From positions 3,596,001 to 3,660,000 of the forward strand of contig NZ_AP024237.1 in NCBI RefSeq assembly GCF_016592155.1: a stretch of DNA of 64,000 bases, in the 5' to 3' direction. A model generated the notes under the pieces. That model was given only the letters and a program-made list of their open reading frames with translations, was not told the origin of the DNA and ran no database searches. The first letter of the stretch is position 1. Each line of letters starts with the position of its first letter. The position numbers and the translations under genes were made by a program. This document shows, piece after piece, positions 25,991 to 36,353 of this stretch. The stretch is from Mycobacterium heckeshornense (GTDB taxonomy: Bacteria; Actinomycetota; Actinomycetes; Mycobacteriales; Mycobacteriaceae).

Positions 25991-27532
25991 GTGTTGCTGA
26001 TCGACGTGGCGACCACGTCGCTGGACGTGGCCGCTGCGACCGCGCGTCGCGCCAAGATCGCGCACATCGTCGACCTGCTGCACCGCGCCGTCCCCGATCC
26101 CGGGCTGGTCGCGATCATCGTCTGCTGGCTCTCCGGCGAGCTGCCGCAACGCCAAATCGGTGTCGGCTGGGCCGCTTTGCGCTCGGTGCCGCCGCCCGCT
26201 ACGCAGCCAACCTTGACCGTCAGCGAGGTCGACGCCGCCTTAACGCAAATCGGCGCTACCTCCGGTCAGGGTTCGCAGGCACGGCGCGCAGATCTCCTCG
26301 GCCGGCTGTTTGGCGCCGCCACCGCGATCGAGCAGACGTTTCTGCGGCGGCTGCTCAGCGGGGAGCTCCGTCAGGGAGCGCTCGCCGGGATCATGGCCGA
26401 CGCCGTTGCCACCGCCACCGGCATCCCCGCGCCCACGGTGCGCCGTGCGGCGATGCTGGGCGGGGAACTGCCCGCTGTCGCCGCATCCGGCCTGACCGGT
26501 GGACCCGCTGCGCTGGCAGCGTTCACCCTGCGGGTGGGCCGGCCGGTCGGCCCGATGCTCGCCCAGACCGCAGCCGGCACTACCGAAGCACTCGAAAGAC
26601 TGGGTGGTACAGCACTTTTCGAGACGAAACTAGACGGCGCACGGGTGCAGATTCATCGGGCCGACGACGACGTCGTCGTCTACACCCGAAGCCTCGATGA
26701 CGTCACCGCGCGGCTGCCCGAAGTGGTCGAGGCGGCACTGGCATTACCGGTCAGCGAGCTCATCGCCGACGGCGAGGCGATCGCATTGCGCGCCGACAAC
26801 CGGCCCCAGCCGTTCCAGGTGACGGCATCCCGGTTCGGCCGCTCGGTCGACGTCGCGGCGGCCCGCGCCGCACAGCCCCTGTCGGTGTTCTTCTTCGACC
26901 TGTTGCGCTGCGACGGGGTGGACCTGCTCGACGCCCCGACCAGCGAGCGCGTCGCCGCCCTCGATGAGATCGTGCCGGCGCGGCACCGGGTCGATCGGCT
27001 GGTCACGTCGGATCCGTCCGCCGCGGCTGACTTCCTGGACGCGACGCTGGCCGCCGGTCATGAAGGGGTGATGGCCAAGTCACCGGGTGCGCCCTACGAA
27101 GCGGGTCGCCGCGGGGCGACCTGGTTGAAGGTCAAACCGGTGCACACCCTCGACTTGGTCGTGCTGGCGGTCGAGTGGGGTTCGGGACGGCGCCGCGGCA
27201 AGCTCTCCAACATCCATCTCGGCGCACGTGACCCCGCCACCGGTGGGTACGTGATGCTGGGCAAGACGTTCAAGGGCATGACCGACGCCATGCTCGAGTG
27301 GCAGACCCAGCGTTTTTTGCAGCTGGCCGTCGGCCGCACCGATGGTGACGTCGTGACGCTGCGACCGCAGCAGGTCGTCGAGGTCGCGTTCGACGGCATC
27401 CAGGCCTCGCCGCGCTATCCCGGCGGGCTGGCTCTGCGCTTCGCGCGGGTGCTGCGGTATCGCGACGACAAGCCCCCGGCGCAGGCCGACACCATCGAGA
27501 CGGTGCGCGCAATTTACCAGCGGCACAACTGA
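25991..27532 (+). CDS. ligB: ATP-dependent DNA ligase LigB
   Basis: ATP-dependent DNA ligase of 513 residues. The N-terminal helical DNA-binding domain precedes the nucleotidyltransferase core with the adenylated Lys in [13 protein letters not shown] (about residue 212), [21 protein letters not shown], the [10 protein letters not shown] motif and WLKVKP; an OB fold follows ([14 protein letters not shown]). All ligase motifs appear intact. GTG 25991 gives a length close to Rv3062. It is followed by the broken cstA, as Rv3062 is by Rv3063. Confidence 0.95.
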   Translation: MLLIDVATTSLDVAAATARRAKIAHIVDLLHRAVPDPGLVAIIVCWLSGELPQRQIGVGWAALRSVPPPATQPTLTVSEVDAALTQIGATSGQGSQARRADLLGRLFGAATAIEQTFLRRLLSGELRQGALAGIMADAVATATGIPAPTVRRAAMLGGELPAVAASGLTGGPAALAAFTLRVGRPVGPMLAQTAAGTTEALERLGGTALFETKLDGARVQIHRADDDVVVYTRSLDDVTARLPEVVEAALALPVSELIADGEAIALRADNRPQPFQVTASRFGRSVDVAAARAAQPLSVFFFDLLRCDGVDLLDAPTSERVAALDEIVPARHRVDRLVTSDPSAAADFLDATLAAGHEGVMAKSPGAPYEAGRRGATWLKVKPVHTLDLVVLAVEWGSGRRRGKLSNIHLGARDPATGGYVMLGKTFKGMTDAMLEWQTQRFLQLAVGRTDGDVVTLRPQQVVEVAFDGIQASPRYPGGLALRFARVLRYRDDKPPAQADTIETVRAIYQRHN

Positions 27533-27638
27533 TTCGTCACCCGCTGGCCAGGTCGCGGTGACATTTCCCGGTCCTGCCGGTGCGAAAATCGCCGGCAGCC
27601 AAATGTTTTAGCGTCATCAACGGAGGCGCCGTGCGGGG

Positions 27639-28270
27639 ATGCGGCTGGTCGGCTACGGGGGAATGATCATCGAGTCGGTTGTCGCGGTCATGGCGCTGAT
27701 CACCGCATCGATCCTGGGCAAGCATCTGTATATCACACTCAACGCGCCGGTGGCGCAGACCGGCGGCACCGCCACCACCGCCGCGGCCTATGTCAACCAC
27801 CTCGGTTTATCCGGCGCGTCGATCACCGCAGAGCAGATCACCCCGCCGCGGCCGGTGTCGGCGAGCAGTCGATCGTGTCGCACACCGGCGGCGCGCCGAC
27901 GCTGGCGTCCGGGCGTGTGGGTGTGCAGCCTGACCGTCGTCGCCGCGTGGGGCAGCATTCTGCTGATCGGGGTGACCGATCCGCTCGGCGGCATCAACAC
28001 GCTTTTCCGCTGCGCCGCCAAGCACACGGGTAAGACCGTGTTCGGTTCGGCACAAACACCCACCAACTCGACGAGGTGATCAAAGACACCTTCATCCAAG
28101 GCGGCCGATCGGTCTTTGCGGCGGTCGTCGTCGTTGTGTTGGTGGCTGCAATCGCCGTGTGTATCAACGTAATTCGAGGCACTGGAAACCCCTGACCGAG
28201 GACCGTCCGGTGCCGTCGAGAATCTTCGCTCCCCGCGGGGTTGGTGGCGACCCCCGGAGAACGCGAAGTG
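27639..28270 (+). pseudogene. cstA remnant (carbon starvation protein)
   Basis: Broken copy of the peptide transporter CstA, the gene that follows ligB in H37Rv. Recognisable pieces in order are RLVGYGGMIIESVVAVMAL through ASITAEQI (27639-27840), a short out-of-frame GEQSIVSHTGGAPTLAS, RPGVWVCSLTVVAAWGSIL through GGINTLF (about 27900-28010), AKHTGKTVFGSA, and after another frame change a DEVIKDTFIQGG to PVPSRIFAPRG stretch (about 28070-28240). The 5' two thirds and several internal blocks are missing, and at least two frame changes separate the pieces. No functional transporter can be made. Confidence 0.85.
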
Positions 28271-28580
28271 AAATGACAATGGCACGCCCGACTGCTGAGC
28301 ACGCGCGCCGGCGCGGCGGCTCACGGGGCTGGAGGTAATCGCGTCAAGCCGACATCGTCCGCCCAGCGCTGACCGGGTAACTGCAGCGATGCGGGGCTAG
28401 CCGAACGCGGCGTTGGCGCCAATGAAGTGCGCCTAGTTGGGAACCAGGTGCTCCGGGTACTAATAGCGCCGCTGAGGCATGTCGTGCATCAATTCACCCG
28501 GTGGTCACAGAGAAGATGTGTACGGTGTCTCTGTTTGTAACCGAGGCGTTGTTACCGAGGCGGCGGTTGGAGTCCGACTG
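28271..28580. other. Spacer between cstA remnant and PAP2 gene
   Basis: No gene is seen. The left end may hold the decayed last codons of cstA; the right end carries a TTGGAG ribosome site for the next gene. Promoter elements were not identified. Confidence 0.45.
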
Positions 28581-29966
28581 GTGTCATTAACGACCGATCG
28601 ACGACGCCCGCTATTTGCGCGCCAACCGCGCCCGACGGCCGCCCGATACCCCGGGACTGACCTGCGCCGGGTCCAACCGGATGACCGCCGTCGCAGTGCG
28701 GCACCGGCAGATCGTACGCTTACTTTTCTGCGGCGTACCGCCGTCGCGGTCTGGGCGCTCGTGGTGTGCTACCGCACCCTGACCGCCGGGTTGGCGTTCA
28801 ATCGCGAACTGCTGCTGCTCTACATCGCCACCGGATTAATGGCTGCCAGCATCGGCCGCCGCCGCAAGGTGCTGATGGTGGTTCGGGACTGGCTGCCGTT
28901 CGCTCTTGTGCTGCTGCTATACGACCTGAGCCGGGGCGCCGCGACATTGGTCGGGGCGCCCACGCTCTGGCGGCTTCAGCCCGCGGTCGATCGCTGGTTG
29001 TTCTTCGGGGTGATGCCCACCGTCTGGCTGCAAGAACACCTCAAGATGCCGCAACCACCGTGGTGGGAGGTGATCATCAGCACGGTCTACATGTCGTTTT
29101 TCATCGTGCCGTACGCGGTCGCCGGCTTCTTGTGGCTGCGTGACCGACAGATCTGGAAAGCGTATGCGTGGCGATTTCTGTCCTTGTCGTTCGCCGCGCT
29201 GCTGATCTATGTCGTCGTGCCGGCAGCACCTCCGTGGGCCGCGGCGCGCTGCACCCCCAACGAGGTCGCCGACGGACCGTCGTACCCGGCCTGCATGTTC
29301 CGTCACCCGGCAGGTGTTCCCGACGGCGGGCTATTGGGCGCCATGCAGTTCAGCCAGCCCGGTGCCCACAATTTCGTGGAGCGCATCTCCACCCGCGGCT
29401 GGGGCACGCTGCATCTGCAGTCGGCCGGGGTCCTGATCGACTCGGGACAGGCCAGTGTCAACCTGGTGGCCGCGATTCCGTCGCTGCACGCCGGGCTGTC
29501 GGCCATGGTAGCGATGTTTCTGTGGCGCCGGGTGCGCCTGCCCTGGCGGGCAGTGCTGCTCGGCTACGTGCTGACCATGGCGTTTGCCCTGGTGTACTCG
29601 GCCGAGCACTACGTCATCGACATCCTGCTCGGCTGGGCGCTTGCCGCGATCGTGATGGTGGTGTTCGGCAGGCTGGAAGCGCGCCGGTCGCGGACGGAAA
29701 ATCTCTCAGCCGCTCGATTCGGTGTGTTCGGCGAGCCAGCGCGCGATGTGGGTGGCGGCCTCCCCGTAGAAGGTGCGATAGACCCGGTCGGCGACGTAGC
29801 CGATGTGCGGCGTGGCGACGACGTTGTCCAGCGAACGCAGCGGATGCCCGGGCGGCAGCGGCTCGATGTCGAACACGTCGAGTCCCGCGGCGGCGATGGT
29901 GCCCGACCGCAACGCGGCGATCAAGGCCTGCTCGTCGACGATCGGCCCCCGCGACGTGTTGACTAG
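28581..29966 (+). CDS. PAP2-family integral membrane enzyme
   Basis: Multi-pass membrane protein of the PAP2/inositol-phosphotransferase-like superfamily. Six or so membrane segments span residues about 55-370, with phosphatase motifs IPSLHAGLSAM and YSAEHYVIDILLGW carrying the catalytic His residues and Asp. GTG 28581 is chosen because TTGGAG lies eight bases upstream. The recognisable protein ends near VVFGRLEARRSR (about 29697), but no stop codon occurs until 29966, so about 90 extra residues are read antisense to the neighbouring dehydrogenase gene. The original stop may have been lost by a frameshift or deletion. Likely a lipid phosphotransferase or phosphatase; the substrate is unknown. 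Confidence 0.75.
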   Translation: MSLTTDRRRPLFARQPRPTAARYPGTDLRRVQPDDRRRSAAPADRTLTFLRRTAVAVWALVVCYRTLTAGLAFNRELLLLYIATGLMAASIGRRRKVLMVVRDWLPFALVLLLYDLSRGAATLVGAPTLWRLQPAVDRWLFFGVMPTVWLQEHLKMPQPPWWEVIISTVYMSFFIVPYAVAGFLWLRDRQIWKAYAWRFLSLSFAALLIYVVVPAAPPWAAARCTPNEVADGPSYPACMFRHPAGVPDGGLLGAMQFSQPGAHNFVERISTRGWGTLHLQSAGVLIDSGQASVNLVAAIPSLHAGLSAMVAMFLWRRVRLPWRAVLLGYVLTMAFALVYSAEHYVIDILLGWALAAIVMVVFGRLEARRSRTENLSAARFGVFGEPARDVGGGLPVEGAIDPVGDVADVRRGDDVVQRTQRMPGRQRLDVEHVESRGGDGARPQRGDQGLLVDDRPPRRVD

Positions 29967-30650
29967 CATCGCGGTCGGCTTCATCGATGCCAGCTCTGCG
30001 GCGCCCACCAGACCGCGGGTGCGTTCGCTGAGCACCACGTGGACGGTGAGCACATCGCTCCGGCTAAACAGCTCATCCCTGGACACGTACGCCACCCCGG
30101 CCTGTTCGGCGGCTTTCGGCGTCAGGTTGGTGCTCCACGCGATGACCTCCATCCCGAAGGCCGCACCGACCCGCGCCACCCGCGTGCCGACCCTGCCCAA
30201 TCCGAGCACGCCGAGCACCGCGCCGCCGAGCTGGCGGCCAACCGAGGTCTGCCATCCGCCCGCGCGCACCGAAAGTGTTTCGTCGACGATCCGCCGAGCG
30301 GCGGCCAGGATCAGCGCCCAGGTCAGTTCGACCGTGGACTCAATGTAGCCGCCAGTGGTGCTGACGTGTATGCCGCGCTCCGCGGCGGCCACCACGTCAA
30401 TGGAGGCATTGAACGGCCCAGTCGAGGCGATCATCTTCAGCCGCGGCAACCGCTCGATGACTGCGCGGGGCAACGGCGTTCGTTCCCGCATGACGCATAC
30501 CACGTCGAACGGCGCCAACCGTTCGACGAGGGCGTCTGTATCGGCGAGATGGTCACCGAAGACGGTGATCTCGGCCCTGGACGCAACGTCCGACCAGTCG
30601 GCCATGCTCAGCGCGACGTTTTGGTAGTCGTCGAGGATCGCCACCTTCAT
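29706..30650 (-). CDS. D-2-hydroxyacid dehydrogenase family protein
   Basis: NAD-dependent dehydrogenase of 314 residues of the D-3-phosphoglycerate dehydrogenase type. The N-terminal substrate domain is followed by GLGRVGTRVA (NAD loop, about residue 148) and catalytic residues visible as Arg in NTSRGPIVDE, Glu in FDIEPLP and His in ATPHIGY. ATG 30650 follows GAGGGAG. It lacks the ACT regulatory domain of SerA, so it is probably a catabolic or side-reaction enzyme. It is divergent from the NUDIX-like gene and its 3' end overlaps the reading-through PAP2 frame. Confidence 0.88.
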   Translation of the reverse strand: MKVAILDDYQNVALSMADWSDVASRAEITVFGDHLADTDALVERLAPFDVVCVMRERTPLPRAVIERLPRLKMIASTGPFNASIDVVAAAERGIHVSTTGGYIESTVELTWALILAAARRIVDETLSVRAGGWQTSVGRQLGGAVLGVLGLGRVGTRVARVGAAFGMEVIAWSTNLTPKAAEQAGVAYVSRDELFSRSDVLTVHVVLSERTRGLVGAAELASMKPTAMLVNTSRGPIVDEQALIAALRSGTIAAAGLDVFDIEPLPPGHPLRSLDNVVATPHIGYVADRVYRTFYGEAATHIARWLAEHTESSG

Positions 30651-30673
30651 CGGACCAATCTCCCTCACTAGTG

Positions 30674-30687
30674 ATCGCACTTGCGAT
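30674..30687. promoter_or_regulatory. Inverted repeat between dehydrogenase and NUDIX genes
   Basis: ATCGCA and TGCGAT are perfect inverted repeats with a 2-base centre in the 57-base divergent region. The position allows control of both genes. No adjacent regulator gene is present. Confidence 0.45.
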
Positions 30688-30707
30688 TCTGCAATAAAAT
30701 CCGAGCA

Positions 30708-31157
30708 ATGAAGCCGCATAGACATTCTGTTGCTTTGGTAATCAAGAACGACAGGGACGAATTACTTCTTGTCAAACGCCCCGAGGACGAGGAAGGTCCG
30801 CTGGCCGGAGTGTGGGGGTTTCCTGCAATAACGTTGAAACCCAACGAATCCGAGACCCACGCCGCTCATCGCATCGGGCCCACAAAGCTAGGTGTCGAAG
30901 TGGACGTCGGTGAGAAGATAGGCGAACTCAGCTGCGACCGCGAAGCCGTCATACTTCACTTAAGTGACTATGCAGCAACAATTCCAGAAGGTCATACCCC
31001 AAGCGTTCCGCAGAGCGATACCACCGTCACCCAGTATGTGGATCTTAAGTTCACCTCGGATCCCACCGAGCTGTTCCCGGCAGCTCAGCGAGGATCCGTC
31101 TGCACGCAAATCTATTTGAGCTCAATCGGAGTTGATTGGATTGGTGATAGCCGATGA
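30708..31157 (+). CDS. NUDIX-fold protein with degenerate NUDIX box
   Basis: Protein of 149 residues with the opening strand and GVWGFPA of NUDIX hydrolases (SVALVIKNDRDELLLVKRPEDEEGPLAGVWGFPA). Where the catalytic box should have the RE-x-x-EE-x-G helix, it reads ETHAAHRIGPTKLG, so the metal-binding glutamates are missing and hydrolase activity is unlikely. The C-terminal part (TQYVDLKFT, CTQIYLSSIGVDWI) is family-like. ATG 30708 is preferred over 30681. The gene is visibly richer in A and T than its neighbours, suggesting transfer. It may bind a nucleotide or act as a regulator. Confidence 0.7.
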   Translation: MKPHRHSVALVIKNDRDELLLVKRPEDEEGPLAGVWGFPAITLKPNESETHAAHRIGPTKLGVEVDVGEKIGELSCDREAVILHLSDYAATIPEGHTPSVPQSDTTVTQYVDLKFTSDPTELFPAAQRGSVCTQIYLSSIGVDWIGDSR

Positions 31158-31374
31158 CCGTTAAGAGAACGGGATCGCTATTCGCCTGCCGATTGGCCTC
31201 TGCAAGGTGCGGACACGCTTAATCGAATCAACCAGATCCGGGTCCAAATCATGCTGCGCCGCTCCTTGACGAGCCAGATCGTGGGCCACTCAATCGCGTA
31301 TCGAGCCGGCAGGTGTCGTTGCGTACACGAGTACGTGATGTACTAGGCGAGGTTGGTGGGCCGCATGTCGCTTC

Positions 31375-32289
31375 TCATCCGTGCGGCGCCGCAGGCAGCC
31401 GATCGCTGACACGCTTTCCCGTCGGTGGGCGCGGACCACCTGGCGTGGAAGTCGGTTTGGCCGCACATGATCCGGTCTCGGTCGGCAGAAGTATTTGGCA
31501 TAAGCGCGTCGTCTCGGGACTTATCCTCGCGCCCGCTGGCGTCGGCGCCACAGGTTTCCCGTTCCAACTGATAAGCGTCCAGTCCTCGCGGGGATTTCCT
31601 TCGATCACGATAATGCCGGTGTTGGGCAGTGGGTCGATGAGGATGAGCAGTGGATCGGGGTTTTTGACGTTCATCAGCGTCCCGACTTCGGTATCGAGTT
31701 CGCTCGAGAATGCTACGGTGGTGATCTTGCCGTCCGCGGCCCGTACCGGATGAGCCAGGGCATTGCTATATATGGTTTGAAGTGCGTTGGTAAAGCGCTT
31801 TTTGAACACCACCCCGTTAACGTCGGTGGAGCCTGGGGCCAGCATCGGCACGAAGGGTAGGCCGAGCGCCCACGCGACTGGGCCGACTATGTACAGAAGC
31901 CCCGCGAGGCTGAATTCCGGTAAGCGGTTGTAAATGCCCGCATTGATTTCGTTGAGACCAGGCAATATTTGCGCGTTCATCCGCAAGAGTTGAGTCAACG
32001 GCGCGGCGGTCTCCTGCGTCCTGATCAACTCCGATGCAAAGATGCCGGCAAAAGGGCCTTGCCGCGCGAGTACGTTGGCGACGGCGCGGGCCTGTTGCTG
32101 GCCAAGCTGAGTGAGCCGAGTTCCGGGCACCCCTGTGTCGATCAAGCCGTCCGCATTGGCTACGGACTGCCCGTGCCGCACGAAGTCTATGACGATCGAC
32201 TCGTCCGCCCAGGCCTCCCCCGATCCCATATACAGAAGAACAGTCGAAAGCAGCAGGGCGGCAACGTTGCGGAATTGCTTCGTCAGCAA
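31375..32289 (-). CDS. Secreted histidine phosphatase
   Basis: Histidine-phosphatase-superfamily (phosphoglycerate-mutase-like) enzyme of 304 residues with a Sec signal peptide (VAALLLSTVLLYMGSGEAWA, cleavage before DES). The catalytic RHG is in IDFVRHGQSVANADG, followed by LTQLGQQQA and SELIRTQETA; the acid residue is likely in LPGLNEINAG. The C-terminal RHG-partner His is less clear (VAFSSELDTEV). The only usable start is a TTG at 32289. Just upstream, a separate 35-codon frame with a good ribosome site ends three codons inside this start, so coupling or a frameshift must be considered. Substrate unknown. Confidence 0.72.
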   Translation of the reverse strand: MLTKQFRNVAALLLSTVLLYMGSGEAWADESIVIDFVRHGQSVANADGLIDTGVPGTRLTQLGQQQARAVANVLARQGPFAGIFASELIRTQETAAPLTQLLRMNAQILPGLNEINAGIYNRLPEFSLAGLLYIVGPVAWALGLPFVPMLAPGSTDVNGVVFKKRFTNALQTIYSNALAHPVRAADGKITTVAFSSELDTEVGTLMNVKNPDPLLILIDPLPNTGIIVIEGNPREDWTLISWNGKPVAPTPAGARISPETTRLCQILLPTETGSCAAKPTSTPGGPRPPTGKRVSDRLPAAPHG

Positions 32290-32390
32290 TGGACGCGCGG
32301 ATTACTGCCGGCGACCAGTGTCACGGTGGAAATGACACCTGACAGCAGCGCGGTTCGTGCGGTTGAGAGGATGGCGGTGGGTCGGCGCAT
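32283..32390 (-). CDS. Signal-peptide-like 35-codon leader frame
   Basis: ATG 32390 is preceded by GAGGAAAGG and encodes MRRPTAILSTARTALLSGVI and then a hydrophobic stretch ending in a Cys before TGA. The stop lies within the first three codons of the histidine phosphatase frame. It has a better ribosome site than the phosphatase itself. Either it is a translated coupling leader, or the two frames are one gene split by a single frameshift. The second hydrophobic stretch makes a simple frameshift less obvious. Confidence 0.4.
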   Translation of the reverse strand: MRRPTAILSTARTALLSGVISTVTLVAGSNPRVHC

Positions 32391-32723
32391 GGCAGATGTC
32401 CTTTCCTCTAACCACTTCGAGTTCCGTCAGTACGGTTCCGCCGATTTCGGCCGAATAGTGTGGCAGAAGTTAACTCTTGTGGCAGAAGTAAAGTATCTGG
32501 CTATTAGTAGGCGGCGGCGCAATAAGTTTTCGCAGTCCGAAACCATGTCGTGACCGTGTCGTTATGGCGAAAACCGTTCAACGCCGGAACCAATCACATC
32601 ATGATCAATCGGATCACTTGCGGCAACAAACGGTTCGTGCGTTACTCCAGCGACATGACGCGGAGTTGCTGCGCCGCAATTCTTTTCACTTTAGCTCAAG
32701 TCGACCGGGTGGGGTCTCGGCCT
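32391..32723. other. A/T-richer intergenic stretch
   Basis: No gene is seen. The region from about 32440 to 32640 is poorer in G and C than the rest of the window and probably contains the promoter of the leader/phosphatase genes. No repeat or RNA gene was recognised. Confidence 0.45.
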
Positions 32724-33101
32724 TCACCATTTGATCCCGTGAGATTCTGCGAGCCCGCCGAGCACCTCAGCGCAGCCCATCAGAAACGCGCGCTGATCGG
32801 GGCGCAGCCCGGAAGGGACTTGCAGCAACCCAGCCCGACAGAAGTCGGCGGCCTGCGGTGCCGTTCCAATGACATCCTGGGGCCGCTTGCCCACCGACGT
32901 GGTTTCGTGGAGGAAAGCCTGCCTTGCCCACGACTCACCCAGCGTATAGCTGCGGTAACACGGGGTGAGTTGGTTGTCGGGGGCCGTTATCGACGTACAC
33001 CAGTCCGGAGGCCCGGCGTGGGCAGGAGTGCTGGCCACTAGGGTCATGCTCGCCGCGAGGGCGCCCAGCGCTGCAGCGAGCAATACCTTGATTGTGGTCA
33101 T
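32724..33101 (-). CDS. Small secreted protein with four or more cysteines
   Basis: Hypothetical exported protein of 125 residues. A classic signal peptide (VLLAAALGALAASMTLVASTPAHA) is followed by a mature part of about 96 residues beginning GPPDW. Cys residues in DWCTS, LTPCYRS, DFCRAG and LMGCAEV suggest two disulphides. ATG 33101 is the only sensible start. It resembles small secreted mycobacterial proteins in layout but I cannot assign a family or function. Confidence 0.7.
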   Translation of the reverse strand: MTTIKVLLAAALGALAASMTLVASTPAHAGPPDWCTSITAPDNQLTPCYRSYTLGESWARQAFLHETTSVGKRPQDVIGTAPQAADFCRAGLLQVPSGLRPDQRAFLMGCAEVLGGLAESHGIKW

Positions 33102-33375
33102 CTAGCGCTCATTATGGGGTGAGCATGGTGGCCTGTGCCCAATATGCCAGTGGCTCAACATGTGCGGCATGAATGCAACAGTTCGGGTGGCTGGCCCTTG
33201 GCCACCGCATGGAGGCGTCGCGCCTGCGGTACGGCGGGTCATCTGCGGCATGAGCCGCATCATGCCGCACCCGACCATGTTGCCCGCAAAGCCACGCCGT
33301 ACAGGCAGGCAACATTGGGCGGCGAGTACCCCGAGCGAACCTTGACACGCGTACCGGTCGCGTCCCGTGGAATCG

Positions 33376-33448
33376 TGGAGCTAACGGGACTCGAACCCGT
33401 GACCCCCACACTGCCAGTGTGGTGCGCTACCAGCTGCGCCATAGCCCC
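33376..33448 (-). tRNA. tRNA-Ala (GGC anticodon)
   Basis: A 73-base tRNA read on the minus strand. The acceptor stem GGGGCTA/TAGCTCC contains the G3-U70 wobble pair that identifies alanine tRNAs; discriminator A is at 33376. The anticodon arm has loop CTGGCAG with anticodon GGC, and the T arm contains GGGTTCGAGTCCC. The CCA end is not encoded. It lies downstream of pgmA. Confidence 0.95.
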
Positions 33449-33514
33449 AGTGCAGTCGTGCCCATCGAAGCTACACCACTGCCAACTGGCGTTCAAAGCC
33501 GCTGATCACGAGTG

Positions 33515-35149
<1,635 letters not shown>

Positions 35150-35265
35150 GATTTCAATTCTGCCTGCGCCGGGACTGTGAGGTTCCGCGGCGAACAGCAG
35201 CCGCGGCGGGGCGCCAGGCTGGCGCGGCGCTGCTCGTCGTGAGCAACCCGTAGAAAGCCGACCGG

Positions 35266-35892
35266 CTAGTGCTCGCGCAGCCTGGGCACGTCACCAGGGG
35301 TGCGCGGCAAAACATACAGCGCCATGCGGCGATTGGACATGTCGTGCTCTCCGAGAAACACACACCCACCGCGTTCACAGGCCCGGCGGGCCATCGTGTT
35401 GCGATGATCAGGGTCGAACACCATCCGACGACACCTGGGTTCGAGGCTAAGCGCGCTGGCCATGAAGTGCGGCAACAGGTATCGGACGATACCCTTGTTC
35501 ACGATCGTCAGATCGGCGATGGCGATGTGCAAACCGAGGTCGTACGGGTCGGCCTCGTACCGGGTAGCTACGGAATCCTTTGCAGCCCGGTACAATTCGA
35601 GATAGGCGGCGTCTTGTCCAGCCAGACTGCCGATGATTGGCCGCGAGTAGCTGCCCGCAAGCTGGGCGCTGAGGTAGCGATGCCATTTGCGGGCCGGCCA
35701 CGGGTATTCCCACGCCTCGACCAAATGTGGCCGGTTCATCCACTCGGCGATCATCTCCGCATCGGCGTCGGGGTCGGCCAGGCGCAGTGCATACGGTTCC
35801 GGCACGTGCGGCAACGGTGGTGGCGGTACGTTTCGAACCTCGTCGGGAACATCGGTCAATTCCCGCGGCAGGATCGGTTCGGTTTCGGTCAT
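35266..35892 (-). CDS. MbtK-like N-acyltransferase (GNAT fold)
   Basis: GNAT-fold protein of 208 residues closely resembling MbtK (Rv1347c), the lysine N-epsilon-acyltransferase of mycobactin synthesis. Shared blocks are [47 protein letters not shown] and [30 protein letters not shown] in parts. The catalytic His (NRPH) and Asp (FDPDHRN) regions are present. It could be MbtK itself or a paralogue for another siderophore or lipid; no mbt genes flank it. ATG 35892 follows the family N-terminus. Confidence 0.82.
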   Translation of the reverse strand: MTETEPILPRELTDVPDEVRNVPPPPLPHVPEPYALRLADPDADAEMIAEWMNRPHLVEAWEYPWPARKWHRYLSAQLAGSYSRPIIGSLAGQDAAYLELYRAAKDSVATRYEADPYDLGLHIAIADLTIVNKGIVRYLLPHFMASALSLEPRCRRMVFDPDHRNTMARRACERGGCVFLGEHDMSNRRMALYVLPRTPGDVPRLREH

Positions 35893-35925
35893 GTCAACCG
35901 GCGAGCCTACCGAAGCCGACGCTGG

Positions 35926-36279
35926 TCAACGGCGTCGAAGCAGCTTCGCCAGCACCGCCGCCTGACTGCCCTCCACGTCCCGGGTTGCGGTTACCAACGT
36001 CACGGTCCCGCGATTGGTCAGCTTGCGCAATTCCGCGAGCGCCTCGCTGCCCCGCAGTTCTTTCTCGTAGCGCGAAGCGAACTCGTCGAAACGCTGCGGC
36101 TGGTGGCTGTACCAGCGGCGCAGCTCGTCCGATGGCGCGACATCCTTGAGCCAGATGCCCACCCGCGGGTCGTCTTTGCGGAACCCTCGCGGCCACACCC
36201 GGTCGACCAAGATGCGTTGGCCGTCCTCGGGGACCGGCTCGTCGTAGACCCGCGCTACCCGGATTCGGCTCTTGGCCAT
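35926..36279 (-). CDS. DUF488 family protein (Rv3073c-like)
   Basis: Cytosolic protein of 117 residues of the DUF488 family. Typical blocks are VYDEPVPEDGQRILVDRVWPRGFRK at the N-terminus, WLKDVAPSDELRRWYSH and the C-terminal TLVTATRD. ATG 36279 gives MAKSRIRVARVYDE. The function of the family is unsettled. Thirty-three bases separate it from the upstream MbtK-like gene end in the same direction. Confidence 0.88.
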   Translation of the reverse strand: MAKSRIRVARVYDEPVPEDGQRILVDRVWPRGFRKDDPRVGIWLKDVAPSDELRRWYSHQPQRFDEFASRYEKELRGSEALAELRKLTNRGTVTLVTATRDVEGSQAAVLAKLLRRR

Positions 36280-36353
36280 GGCGCCAGGTTAACGCCGCTA
36301 GCGTCGGTGAGCCGCGCGACCGCGCGCTCTCCCAGTGATGTGCAAACCGGTGC

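Noticed and set aside
33112-33411. Leftward frame over the tRNA-Ala region
   Set aside because: It reads through the tRNA gene and has the typical artefact sequence of tRNA shadows.
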